Shown piece by piece: positions 22,698 to 34,880 of a DNA stretch of 64,000 nucleotides (its first letter is position 1; every line of letters begins with the position of its first letter). The position numbers and the translations under genes were made by a program. Origin of the DNA: Salvia splendens (taxonomy: Eukaryota; Streptophyta; Magnoliopsida; Lamiales; Lamiaceae); NCBI RefSeq assembly GCF_004379255.2, contig NC_056041.1, positions 22,723,559-22,787,558 on the forward strand, given 5' to 3'. A model generated the notes under the pieces. That model saw only the letters and a list, made by a program, of their open reading frames with translations. It searched no databases and was not told the DNA's origin.

Positions 22698-22840
22698 GGA
22701 TTATTGTCCCCACAGAGCAGGTGGCGATAATATTTGAAACTAAATTCTAGTTCATACTATTTATATTTGAGAAGTCCGCCCTCATGAACTTGCTATTTTC
22801 TTAGGATTATTGTCCCCACAGAGCAGGTGGCGATAATATT
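22698..22840 (-). repeat. two leader hairpin units, 106 bp apart (second copia element)
   Basis: GGATTATTGTCCCCAC, a short loop and GGTGGCGATAATATT form nested complementary arms at 22698-22734 and again at 22804-22840. The same pair exists at 29849-29992. Confidence 0.7.
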
Positions 22841-23559
22841 AGAAAAAAGGCTTCATGAATTGCAGACCAATTGATGGAGACCATATACAAACGTTGAGTT
22901 CATAATTACAGCTTAGATATTTGGGTTATGGTTTTTCTTTAATTATCCTTAGCCTTGAGGCAGTTGAAGGCTTAATTAAATTCTGTTGGTATTTAATCTA
23001 CCGGATAATTAAATCTTTTATTAATTGGTATCTTCCATTAGGAATTATTGTTGTAGAATTTAATTCTTATTCATGTCTACTATAAGATATATCTAAAATA
23101 ATTAAATTACTTAATTCTTAATAAGACAAGAAAAATTAAATTCAAATTATTTCCATGTTCAAGATTAGGAAGAGATATTATATTATTTAACGTATTGATA
23201 CATATCTATCCTTATTAGGATCTTAGATATATAAACATTAGGAAACTATTATATTATTCTTATCTATATCATCTAGGAATCAAAATAATAATATTTATTT
23301 CCATAGATATAGAAAATAATAAGATATTCCTTAAATCTAGATAAAATATTAGGAAACGATTAAATTATTCTCATCCATATCTTCTAGGAATAAAATAATA
23401 TTATTTAATTCCATAGATATAGATAATAATCAAAATATTCCTAAAATCTAGATAAATCTTCCAAAAAGATTTTATTTCCATTAAATAATAATATTTTAAT
23501 GATATCTTTTAATAAAATAATTAAATAATCATTAAAATAATTCTTCATCGTTATCTCAT

Positions 23560-24140
23560 CGTACGAGGTTCGCACGAACGATGAACGACGAAAATCCGAC
23601 GAGTTAGTCGTTGGATCACGACGCACATGGTGTCTCGGCCACAGGCGCGCCATCGTCTCGGCCAGCGGGTCGTCGCGGTTCGCCAGCATCTCGGCCAGGA
23701 CGTGCGCGGAGGCGCAGCTCCTCTCGGCCAGCGGTGAGCATCTGTCGCGGCTTCTCGGCCCGTCGGGTGCCGACATCTCTCGGCCAGCGGCGCGCACGGT
23801 GGCGCGTCCGCTCTTGGCCAGTGTCTCGGCGCCCGTCTCGGACAACCAAGCCATCCGGCGGCGCGAGCTTCTTGGCCAGCGGCGCACACGGAGGTGCGCC
23901 CGCTCTCGGCCTTCCGCCTAGGGTTGCGGCTCCCGGCGCCCAGTGTCTCGGTGGTTCAGTTACGAGCCACCACACCACGCCAGCCACCATGTCGCTCTCG
24001 ACGCAGGTGCGTCTGGGGCCAGCGGTCTCGGCCGGCGACGCGCGCGAGCCCTTGCTCGCCTGCGCGTCGCCCCGTGATCCCGGCTCCCCAGCTCCCACTG
24101 TCTCGACATCCCTATCTCGATCGCACGTCTCGTACAATCG
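23560..24140. repeat. GC-rich leader block with TCTCGGCCAGCG words
   Basis: CTCGGCCAGCG-like words recur about ten times in an otherwise AT-rich leader. Long frames occur on both strands (206 codons plus, 173 codons minus) but are Arg/Pro/Ala-rich, mutually overlapping and lack domains. A smaller GC-rich block sits in the equivalent part of the other copia leader (31550-31765). Confidence 0.6.
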
Positions 24141-24302
24141 AGTAATTCAAGTTCTTGATTCGATAGTTCTTGAGTTCACCATGCATAATAAATTAAACAA
24201 AACACCAAGAACATGCTTCACAATCAAATAATACATGCATACATGAATTTCGTGAAATTTAAATCCAAATAATCAGAGCCAAAGACTGGCTCTTATACCA
24301 AC

Positions 24303-25769
24303 TGAAGGGTCTGGCAGCGGAAGCGTGCGTAACAAAACGGATCACATGAATTTGATCTATTTAGCAGATTATTTAGACAAAATCTATTCGCGTAATTATC
24401 ACATGTATCATGCTCATAACTTGAATTAAAACATGCTTTAGCACATTAAATTCCTAAAACATGCTTACTACGGAATTAGCCAATTTACCTCGTTGATTCA
24501 ATCAAGAATCGATGATGGCTTGCTCCGTCTCCACGTGAAGATCTTCAATACAAGACCTCGGATCTTCTGACTGGTGTCCCGGACTATACGCTGATATTTG
24601 TGTGGGCAAATCTCACCAACGTACTAGGACTCGAATAATGGAAGACAGAACTCAGATCACGGAGGAGAGCACAATTTTCGAAAATTCTCTTAAAGGAGGG
24701 GGACAAAAATTTTATGAATAAATTATTGTGTTTTCTGTCTCCTTTATTCTCCTATTTATATAAGTCACATATTGTGCCCAGTCAGGGATCTAAGGAAGAA
24801 TCTGGAACAGGCCTCACCCAATTAGCTTTTTACTAATTAAATTGAACCCACAATTTAATATAAGCTTATATAGGAATATTACGAGCAGCCACTACAGAAG
24901 TAATATTGCACTGCCTTCCAAATCCGAAATTACAAGTATTCCGGGTTTCCTTTAATTGTATTTGATTTATTTCCCGCACTTAAGATGGAAACATCCATTA
25001 ATTAATTAATGTCTGCTATAGACTTAATTAATTAACATATTTCGAATTCCAAGAGTGGACTTAGCAAGAAACTCTTATTTATTATTCATAGAGTAATCAA
25101 ACTCCAACTAGCTAGGTTCCGAATAATAAAACCTCGTTTCGAGCTCCTCTTGTGGATGTTATCAAACGAGACTCTCCTCGCGCACGTTTCAACATAATAG
25201 CAATCCTAGCACCTCTAGATAATGATCACCACTACCCAATATACCTGGATCGTTGGGTTACGAAAAACCCGCACCTTTAGTAAGTCAAAGTAGTGGATAA
25301 TCAATATCGTATGCTCAATGCTAACGTACATTGATTAAGAAATTAATTATCAAGACCTCGTCTTTCAGTAGATAGCATAAAGACTCGTCTTGCTGTTAGA
25401 TCCATTCAGTGCTATACCACACCAACGTCATCTTATTTCAATATGGTTTAGAAATAATCGGACTGACATTGCAACCTTTCGCGATAGGTAGTCTAGGCCT
25501 ATCTAGGTTGTGAAATTCTTATTTTTCTTTGTTTAGAACTGACCGTGTTACCTTAAATTGGACAACGCCCACAACCGGTCTACTAAAACAAAGACTTAGA
25601 CTTTGTTACGTTTGCTCATACATTTAAATATGCAATAAACAACCATTAAATGTAAAACATAACAACATTATGATAAAAATAATCTGTTGCATTTATTGGA
25701 AAATAACCATTAGAGTTTTACAGTATGCAATCACTCGAAAGGTGATTTCTAGTATACAAAACCCTAACA
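24303..25769 (-). repeat. LTR of the second copia element
   Basis: TG...CA bounded, 1467 bp. It shares block order and many motifs with the 1468 bp LTR at 32131 (the TTAATTAATT tracts, GATCACCACTACCCAA, CCTCGTCTTTCAGTA, CGGACTGACA), so the two are related families. Confidence 0.85.
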
Positions 25770-26239
25770 AAAGAAACATGCGGACTGACACCGCAACCTT
25801 TCACGATAGGTAGCCAAAGTCTATCTAGGTTGTGAAATTCTATTTCTCTTCTACAAAGGACCGACTGCGTCACCTTCTATGAACGTCGTTCACGACCAGT
25901 CTACTATGCAGAAGAATTAGACTTATTTGCTTCTTATACATTTAAATGTTTGAGAAACATCTTATAAATGCATAAACAAACACCAATGCGATAAAATTAA
26001 TTATTCTCGCCTTGGGTTAAAAGTGGATTGTAGAGTTTATTGTATACAAGCAATTCTATCCGTGCAACATGCTCGAAATATGCTTTTCAGTATACCAATC
26101 CTAACAATCTCCCACTTATACTCAAAATCATGCTTTCGAGTATACCCACTGCCAAAACTCTCCCACTTATACTCTAAGCAGGTCTCGGGCCATGATACAT
26201 CGAACTACCGTACTTTTCACCTCATGTGTAAAACATGTT

Positions 26240-29200
26240 GCCATATAGGCATTTTGTGAAAAGTTCTGCCAGGTTGTTCTCTGATGATATCTTGGAAACC
26301 ATAACGTCTTGCTGCGCACTTAATCCTTAATTAATTTCATACTTCATCTCTATGTGATTGCTTAGCTTTATCAGATCGTGTTTCCCTCGAGTTAGACATA
26401 TGACTAGAGCAATTATAACAAAATATAATACTCATACACATACTCAGAATCACGGTCAAAGCTATTAGGATTTTACTGAGATGAACAACTACCTTAATAG
26501 TTTCCGATGAAACCACACTTGTAATTTTCATGATGGAGTCTATGATTTGATCAACACTCCTTCATGTCTCAGTATTCAACTCTTAAAGTGAACACATAGT
26601 CAGAGGATGACTCGATCACCGATCAATTATAAAATCGAGTCGATGTAACCTAAAAAGACATAACATGGATGTCTGGTAAACTAGAGCATATTGTTTAGTC
26701 TTCTTCAAGTACTATAGTATATTCTTTACCCAATCCAATGTCCTTGGCCATGGTTAAAATGATATCATGCTTCTATGCCAACGGCAAAGCTAATATCTAA
26801 CTTAATACACTTCATAGCATATATAAGACTTCCAATTATGGAACTTGTCTCATTATTCTTGATCTCATTCAATGTCGAAAAACACTTGACTAGAGACAAA
26901 ATAATTCCGTCTAGAAAAAGAAAAACTTTTTCTTGGAATTTTCAATGCTAAAGTGTCTAAGTATTGTGTAGACGTAGGATTATTTAAGAAAACATACATT
27001 CTTTTTCTAGCAATCTAATGACACAGATGCTTAGAATGTAACTAGATTATCTTAAATCCATCTTACTTAAACTGGGTAGATGACCAGTTTCCTACGCTAG
27101 ATAACCCTCTTAGTTGTTTATCAACTTTTATAGATATCATCGTAGAGTACCAAGAATATTAAATATAGTGCACTTTCAACTTTGTTGCCCTGTATTACAT
27201 AACCATTAAGATGTTCCATGCAGATGATCTCCTCAAGACTTCTACTTAAAGAAAACTGTCTTGACAATCATAGTACATACATCCTAATTTATGTAGGCTA
27301 CAATAGACAATATACAGATCTACTTAGGCAAAAATGGCAGGCGAGAATATAATTCTCTCTGGGTATAACCCTTTGCCATTTTTCTAGCCTTCTGAGATCC
27401 ATGATTACACTTGCAGGTCCACTAGCTCCCACTGACTGAAATAGTCTATGGGTAGTATCGCAAGTCTTGCAAACATTCTTGTCTATTTAAGATTGTTATT
27501 CAGAATCTATCATCTTATCAAGAATGATTATCTGAATAAGTCATTGCGTCCTTGTAGTTACAGGGATTATGTTCAAGTTGATCTAAGGCTGAGTCTTAAG
27601 ACTCTTTTAGACCCATGAACTTATTATGTTCGCAAAGAACGCTCCCACTACGACACGACTCTTACAACCTTAGGTACAAACGTTGATTTTCTTAGTGCAT
27701 AAGTTTATAATGGTATGACTTCTTGGTTAAGATGGAAAATAGATATTCTCATTATCTTGAGAATTATCATGTTTGTTAGGCTTGTAGTTCTCCTCATAAT
27801 CTTCATAAAGGAATTTAGTATTCGTGTAAACAAACACATATCTTGCCGTGAAGATTATAGAACTTGTACCTTTTCTATCATTTGGGACAACCTTAAAATA
27901 TACCTCAGTACACAACTCCAATTACATGGATACCTTTTCCAAAACATGTGTTGGAATAACTCTACACCTTGAGATGTGCTGGACTAAACTTGCCTCTAGT
28001 CCACAACTCGTGTGTTGTAGAAGGTATTGATGTTATGGTAGTTTCTTTAAGGTATAACTCGTTGTTTCCAACGTATATCCCATCAATGATAAGGTGTTAT
28101 TGAGTAAAACTGTTCACTTATCGAACTTGTCTTCAAGAGACTTCGATATCTTCTTATATGACTATCCCATTCTTCAGAAGAATGCTTGGAGTAGTCAACT
28201 AGGATTTTGCTCCCACTACTGATCTTAACTCATTGCTCGTCTCCTATGGTATAAACCATTAAGACTTGCTAGTCTTTCTATGTCGCACCTCTATAAGTAT
28301 TCTGAATCCCTTGAACCACCAAAAGATTCTAACTTATTGTGCATCAACCAGACTTACCTGACTTTCAAGCTATTTAACAAGTAAGCCGTTAAAATCTCGA
28401 TAGTCACTTGAGTTAGACAAAATCAGTTTGAACAATTACTAAGTACTTTCTTGGCCTTATGATTAAGTACCATAAATACTTTATCATTCATTGTTTAAGA
28501 AGTTGAACTGTGGTGTTATACTCAATCTTTTGCAATTATATTGTTTAGATACTATGATGTATAATTTGTTTTTCTATGGTACTACGATAGATATTCGATC
28601 CACATTTCTCAATAATGCAAGCATTATAAAATGAAATTGAACATCGTAGAATCATAAATGAGTTTATAAACTGAATATAAATTCATTCTAAACAAGACTG
28701 TACCAATAAAACAAAATCTCTAACATCAAAACAAAACAATAAAGTGAGCATAAATAAATAGCTCACACTGCAACAACTGCCCAACTGGATTTAGATCTCT
28801 CTTTAGAAGTTGCATTGTTATCTAAGTCATTGTCCTTTATATAAGAGGTCAATCCGACTTACAATGTATCTTCTCTTTGCCTTTTCACCAAATATTTCTT
28901 GCCTTTATAGCTTTCATTGATGACAATTCAGCTCTTCCCTCTTTCCATTGCTAGTCTTCTGTTCGATTGAACTAAGACATAGGAAAGATGCAGCCTTAAT
29001 GAATTCGTCAACTATCATGTTATCTTCCTCCAAAAGTAATAAAGTGAATACAATGCCGAAGGTTTCCAACTTTTCAGTAACAACCTTCAAATAATCACTT
29101 CCTATTACATTTGGCGATGAACTGAGTGTAGAAACTATTTGAGTAACTGAATCAGAAGATTCCTCAAAACATTCTATCTCTTGTGGATATTCCAATAGAA

Positions 29201-29485
29201 TTTGGACATCGTCCTTATTGGATATTCCTGTTTAATCAATATAAACCAAGACGTGTCTTACTACTTAAAAGAAAGTAGTTTGACCTTCTATCTCAAATAA
29301 CTTGTCAGGCACATGCATGAAATGCATTCTGAAACTTTCTTTGTAGAATTTTGTCGAGGAAATGGAGGACATGAATTAGTGAGTACAAACTTTAAGTTTT
29401 CAGCAATGAGAATCTTATCCATTTAATATTTCCAGTCTACATAATTTTGGCCTTCGAGTTTGATTTCTTTAAGGTTCGCAGACAT
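26240..29485 (-). pseudogene. decayed copia gag-pol
   Basis: The gag start is at 29485 on the minus strand (MSANLKEIKLEGQNYVDWKY, then a stop). Further left, 29195-28914 keeps a gag-like frame. Near 26850 the RT/RNase H junction is readable as SSIIGSLIYAMKCIKLDISF. WxxVKxIL-like and DYVFTL-like pieces follow near 26750-26590, and an LTK motif lies near 26250. Stops and shifts are everywhere. At about 3.2 kb it is shorter than the usual 4 kb, so deletions are present. Confidence 0.8.
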
Positions 29486-29848
29486 TATTAAGAATTTGGC
29501 TGAGAAGAAATAAAACTATTTATCACATACTATGCTTAATACATAATCGCAAACAACCACAAAACAATTTATGTATCTCGCAACCGTGAAAACCAAAACA
29601 AGTACGCCTCTAGGGAGGTCATACAAATTCGGATTCCAACAATTTCCTGGTCACAATACCGACGAATAGTCCAGAGACCACTAAGGTGGCATGGCCGCCA
29701 AATATTGCCTAAGCTTTTACCCTAAATATTAGCATCTAGGAATTTCATTTCTGTTTTGATACTCCTTCTAGGGAAGGTCGCACACCACTAACAAAATTCC
29801 ATAGCTATCTTATAAATATGTTTAAACACATGAACTTGCAATTTCACA

Positions 29849-29992
29849 GGATTATGACTCCCACTAGGGTGGGTCGCGATAATATTAGAAACTCGCTTCT
29901 AGTTTAAACAATTTACTATTAAGAAGTCTAATCTTATGAACTTGCTATTTCGTAGGATTATTGCTCCCACTAAGGTGGGTCGCGATAATATT
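29849..29992 (-). repeat. two leader hairpin units, 106 bp apart (first copia element)
   Basis: At 29849-29886 and 29955-29992 the arms ATTAT.G and CGATAAT enclose CCCACT-loop-GGTGGG. Each is preceded by ATGAACTTGC and followed by TAGAAAC.GCTTC. The block sits just upstream of gag in the element's own sense. Confidence 0.75.
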
Positions 29993-30199
29993 AGAAACTG
30001 CTTCATATATAGACCAATTTATGGAGACCATATACAACGCACTGTTGTAATTATCGCTTAGTCATTTTAAACATGGTTTTTGCATAATTATCACATAAGC
30101 AGAAAAGGCAGATAATCCACTTAAACCAGATTAACACCAAATAAACAAATAAATCTATTTACTTCATGGTAATTAATCACACTGGATAATTAATGAAAT

Positions 30200-31500
30200 T
30201 ATTTAATAAATCTAGGGAGATTTAATTAAATAATTAATTCTTTATCTTATCCAAAATAGGAATTTCGGATTTGATACGATTTATTTGGATAATGACTATC
30301 CAAATTAATTTAGGATTTATCTAGATAGAATGGAATCTATCTAAATCCTCTTAGGATTATTCTAGATTTTAAAATCAAATCCTAAAATTCAAGATAAAAC
30401 TGACATTGGATTATCATTATCTAAATCTTACCAGGATATTTCAGGATAAAAACAAAATCTCCAAATCCATAAGACGAAGATAAAATCCAATCACTCTAAG
30501 ATTTAAGAAAATCTTAAATTATTTAGAATTAGAAACTAGAATATATCATATCTATTAGGATTTATTCTAGATAAAATTAACTTTATCAAAATCCAATTAG
30601 ATTAGGATTATCTTGTATTATCTTTAGCAAAATTTATCTAGGATATTTTCTAAATAGAAATAAATCTATTTATATCCATAAAATTAGGATAAACTAGAAT
30701 TAATATTAATTAATTCAACTAGGATTTAACTAGATAGAACTAAATCTATCTTAAATCCAAAAGATAATACAATACTGGATTAATAATTATCTAAATCTAC
30801 TTAGATATATTCTAGATAGATATGAATCTATCAATATCTATAAGATATAGATAAACTTAATTATCTAAATCACATGGATATTTTCTTAATAGAATTAAAT
30901 TTATAAATATCCACAAGATAAAGATAAACATGAATTTTAATATCCAAATCTACTAAGATGTATTCTAGATAGATATAAATCTATCAATATCTACAAGATA
31001 CGGATAAACTTAATTAAAATTTATCTTAGTCTATCTAGGATTTATTCACATTGAATTAAATCTATATAAATCCATAAGACAAAATAAAATTAATTATTAT
31101 CCAAATATATCTAGGATTTATCTAGATAGAATCAAATCTATCCAAATCCATAAAATAAGGATAAAATCCAAACATAATTAATTATTTATCTAGTCTATCT
31201 TGGATTTATTTACATAGAATTAAATCCTACAAAAATCCATAAGACAAAATAAAATAAAATTAATTATTATTATCCTAATTTATCTAGGATTTATCTAGAT
31301 AGAATTTAATCTATACAAATCCATAAATCCATAAAATAAGGATAAAATTCAACTAATCTATAATTTAATTAAATTAAACTTTAGATAATCCACCTAAGAT
31401 ATATTCAATATTTATTCTAAAACTAATCTTGAATTTATCCAATCCAAAATTAGTTCCAAGGATTTAGGAAACTCTAACTAATTTTGAATTTTTCTCCAAA
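30200..31500. repeat. degenerate AT-rich minisatellite in the copia leader
   Basis: Variants of TAGGATTTATCTAGATAGAA followed by AAATCTATCCAAATCCATAA recur about every 60-110 bp. The units have drifted strongly, which fits an old leader array. Confidence 0.7.
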
Positions 31501-32115
31501 TTAGTTCCTAGGATTTAGGAAACCCTAACTAAATTTGGAAATCGAAGTCACGGAACGAGGCGATGCGACGTCGCGCGGGTGGAACTCGCGCGAGCGTCAC
31601 GCATAGGACGAACACCCTAATTTCGTCCATTCTTGGGGCTGCTCACGGAGGGACGCCGCTGCAGTCCGACATCGATGCTCCCGCGTCGTCACTGACGCTG
31701 CTCCCGCGCTGTTCCTGCGTGACGACGTCGCTGCTGCGTCGTCCTTGTCACCGCGATTCTTGATGAACTCCACGTCAAATTGAATGAAGAAACTCCAATT
31801 CACGTAAAGCCAATCATTATGAATTCTTGCGGCAATTGCCGCAATTCAAGATTTGAAATCAGTTGATTTCAATAATTCAATTGCAAATATCAAAGATGCC
31901 AATTCCATAAGATACGTAAGGCATGAAAATAGCAATGAAGTAATCACAAATTGAAATCATGTAATCATTGCATATTCAAATTGATTTACTAAAACTTTGC
32001 AAATTTTCACATAATCATTCGATCAATTACATGAGAATGATTTCTTGCCATTCGATCAAGCATTCAAGCAATTCACATAACATGAAATTAATCCACATAA
32101 TCAGAGCAAAAAATT

Positions 32116-32130
32116 GGCTCTGATACCAAT
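32116..32130 (-). promoter_or_regulatory. copia primer binding site
   Basis: On the minus strand ATTGGTATCAGAGCC adjoins the right LTR. It is complementary to the 3' end of plant initiator tRNA-Met and sets the element's orientation. Confidence 0.88.
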
Positions 32131-33598
32131 TGCTGGGGTTTGGTGCCCCTTGCACAGCGGAGGTCATGCATTCACAAATAAATCATACATATAGATCTAT
32201 TTGACCGATTATGGGATTAATTGATTCACATGTTAAACATTGAATTGCATACAAGAACGCACAAAAATCATGCTTAAGGAATTAAAATCCTAATTCATGA
32301 TATTCTACGGTTTAGGATTACCGATCTGATTCTCCAAAGAATCGACGATTGCTTGCGCCTTCTCCACGTGATGATCTTTGTACTCAACCACAAATCTTCT
32401 AATCTGTATCCCGAACTCAGAATCTAACCTTTGGGTGGGCAAAGCTTGTCAGAATCGAAAAGGGCTTGATTAGAAAGGAGACAGAATATCAGTTTTGTCA
32501 AAAACCGTTTTTTTCATCCACTCCCAGAGGGGAGCACGAAAATTAACTCTTAATTTGTCAATAATCTCCTTTCTAATATCCTTTTATATAGAGTTATGAT
32601 GGGCCAGATTAGGGATCCATGGAGGTTGGACTTGGGCCAAACCTGTTGGACTTTTACTAATTAAATTGAGCCCCAATTTAATACAAGTCCAATAGAATAT
32701 TATTATCATCCACTATAGTATAATAATATTGACTGCCCGTCCAATCCCAAATTACGAGTAATCCGGGCTTTACCTCTTTAACTTATTATTTCACGTGTTT
32801 AAGATATAAATATCCATTAATTAATTTAAGTCTGCTATTTGACTTTAATTAATTAATATCTTTTTCCAAGAGTTGTCAAGTTCAAAATCTTTATTTATTA
32901 TTCTGGAATAAATTCCAACCGGCCGGGTTTCTGAATAATAAAACCTTTTTCGATCACCTCTTGAGGATATTATCAAACTGGACTCACCCAGCACACGATT
33001 CATTGCAATAACAATACTAGCACCTCTAGACATTGATCACCACTACCCAAGATACCAGGATTCTTGGATTGCGAAAAATCCGCACCATTTGATAAATCAA
33101 AGTAGTGCATAATCAATATCGTATGCTCAATGTTATGTCAACAATGATTAAGAAATAACAATCACCGAGACCTCGTCTTTCAGTAAATAGCAAGAAAGAC
33201 TTATCTCAACTGTTAGATCCTTTAGTGTTATACCACACCAGTGTCATTTATTTCCTAAGGTAAGGAAACATGCGGACTGACACTGTAACCTTTCACGATA
33301 GGTAGCCAAAGCCTATCTGGGTTGTGAAATTCTATTTCTCTTCTACAAAGGACCGACTGCGTCACCTTCTGTGAACGTCGTTCACGACTAGTCTACTATG
33401 CAGAAGAATTAGACTTATTTGCTTCTTATACATTTAAATGTTTGAGAAACATCTTATAAATGCATAAGCAAACACCAATGCGATAAAATTAATTATTCTC
33501 GCCTTGGGTTAAAAGTGGATTGTAGAGTTTATTGTATACAAGCAATTCTATCCGTGCAACATGCTCGAAATATGCTTTTCAGTATACCAATCCTAACA
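32131..33598 (-). repeat. 5' LTR of the copia element
   Basis: 1468 bp, intact, TGCTGGGG...CCTAACA on the plus strand. It matches the split left LTR closely; a 62-codon frame shared by both is not a gene. Confidence 0.9.
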
Positions 33599-33737
33599 CG
33601 AGCCAATCGGCGAGCGCCTGGGAATCGGCGTGCGCTCGCCGATTTGGCGCTCGCCGGCTGCATTAGTTCGGCGAGCGGACCGGCGAGCGCCAAAAATCAG
33701 CGAGCCGTTGCGCTCGCCTCTATTGCGGATGCTCTAA

Positions 33738-34234
33738 TGAATAAGTATAATGCAAAGAAAATGACATCCGATTTCTCTTTTGGGCTATTGCGAATAGAGA
33801 TGGAAATCAAACAACCACTATCTATATATCTACATAATTCTTTTAATAAAAATACAATCACAATATGGAATCAAACGTAAACTATTTGACATCTTTATCT
33901 TTCTTTTGAAAAACAAATCTATTCCAAACCTTTTTAGGTAACACTCTCTAAATATGATAAGATCCTTGAATTGCAAGATCGAGTCACGTCTAGCAAATCC
34001 AAAACTCCATGCATTTTAGATGACAAATTCTAAATGTCCCAAAATTTTAGATAAAGTTGTGAGTATAATAATAAAGAGAAAAATAATATTATTGAATGTT
34101 TATACAATGAAAAATAAGAACTAAATTTTATTATTAAATGTAAAAAAAATGATATTATAGCTAATATAAATTCAAAGGGAAATGTGAACATATTAAATGA
34201 GAACTTTTTTCCTTCTTGAGTGATACCTAGCCTA
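33738..34234. other. AT-rich spacer
   Basis: No gene or clear repeat. Confidence 0.5.
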
Positions 34235-34686
34235 GGAGTGGAAAAAAATACCGAAATACTGCATTAATCGTACCAAATATCAATATTTTGGTATACCGAA
34301 ATTTTCGGTATGGTATGATACCGTACTGAAATTTTGGTACGGTAATGATATCAATTTTTCTATGTCGTGGTATACCGTGACATACCAAATATTCGGCATA
34401 TACCTTATATTCGGTATCCCGCAGTATACCAAATCCTCGATTAATACCGGAAACCGGTATATATTGAAATATTATACTTTACTATATATTATATTATATT
34501 TATATATAAAATAGAACTAAAAAGAAAAAATCCTACAAAACCTTACTTTAAAATATTTTGGGTATAAAATAGGTTATTATCGGTGTAACGGTATTACGGT
34601 ATACTGAAAATTCGGTATGATAGTTGTCATACCGCAATTTTTGGTACGGTATGATATTTTCGTTATACCGTAACGACACACCCCTA
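34235..34686. mobile_element. hAT-like MITE with GGTATACCG arrays
   Basis: The ends are TAGGAGTGG and CACACCCCTA, with many inverted GGTATACCG, TACCGAAAT and CGGTATG words inside, dense near both ends. The flanks CCTAGCC and CTTAGCC are an imperfect duplication. It is of 452 bp and non-coding. Confidence 0.6.
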
Positions 34687-34690
34687 GTCT

Positions 34691-34880
34691 TAGCCTATAG
34701 TTAGTAATTAGTAATTGTTTTATTTTTAGAATAAAAATACTTTTATTGGTGACCCTTCATTAGTGAATTCGATTATCTTCTAGATCTAGTCTAGCCTGTA
34801 GTTAGTAATTAGTAATTATTTTATTTTTAAAAATACTTTTATTGGTGACCCTTCATTAGTGAATTCGATTATCTTCTAGA
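34691..34880. repeat. tandem duplication, 101 bp unit
   Basis: TAGCCTATAGTTAGTAATTA at 34691 recurs as TAGCCTGTAGTTAGTAATTA at 34792, and the following AATACTTTTATTGGTGACCC, GATTATCTTCTAGA is also repeated. It starts next to the hAT-like MITE. Confidence 0.88.

Larger units (their letters stand above)
22505..25769 (-). mobile_element. truncated second copia element inside the 3' LTR
   Basis: It consists of leader sequence (22505-24302) and one full LTR (24303-25769, 1467 bp, TGAAGGG...CCCTAACA). The primer site TGGTATAAGAGCC (minus, about 24288-24300) sits next to that LTR. The leader is related to that of the host copia element at 29650-31800. Its own left LTR and coding part are gone, along with about 49 bp of the host LTR, which points to a deletion after insertion. 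Confidence 0.75.
21423..26106 (-). repeat. 3' LTR of the copia element, interrupted
   Basis: The parts 21423-22504 (1082 bp) and 25770-26106 (337 bp) match 32131-33212 and 33262-33598 of the right LTR. About 49 bp in between are missing and replaced by foreign copia sequence. Confidence 0.85.
21423..33598 (-). mobile_element. 12.2 kb Ty1/copia element, decayed, minus strand
   Basis: It is flanked by CGAGC (21418-21422, 33599-33603) and starts TGCTGGGG, ending CCTAACA. The right LTR (32131-33598) is the 5' LTR because the initiator-Met primer site lies at its left edge. The left LTR (21423-26106) is the 3' LTR and is interrupted by a second copia fragment. The purine-rich AAGTGGGAGAT (minus, 26107-26117) is the polypurine tract. 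A leader of about 2.6 kb precedes a decayed gag-pol. Confidence 0.88.
16815..33734 (-). mobile_element. PIF/Harbinger element split by nested retrotransposons
   Basis: The ends GAGCATCCACAATAG (16815) and CTATTGCGGATGCTC (33720-33734) are inverted repeats flanked by TAA (16812-16814, 33735-33737), the 3 bp Harbinger target. Without the inserts it is about 2.04 kb (16815-18516, 21215-21422, 33604-33734). The promoter-side end is rich in GGCGAGCG and CGCTCGCCG words. It carries only ORF1 and has no DDE transposase. Confidence 0.85.

Noticed and set aside
23611..24231. 206-codon plus-strand and 173-codon minus-strand frames
   Set aside because: They come from a CG-rich word repeat in a copia leader; Arg/Pro/Ala bias and mutual overlap argue against protein genes.
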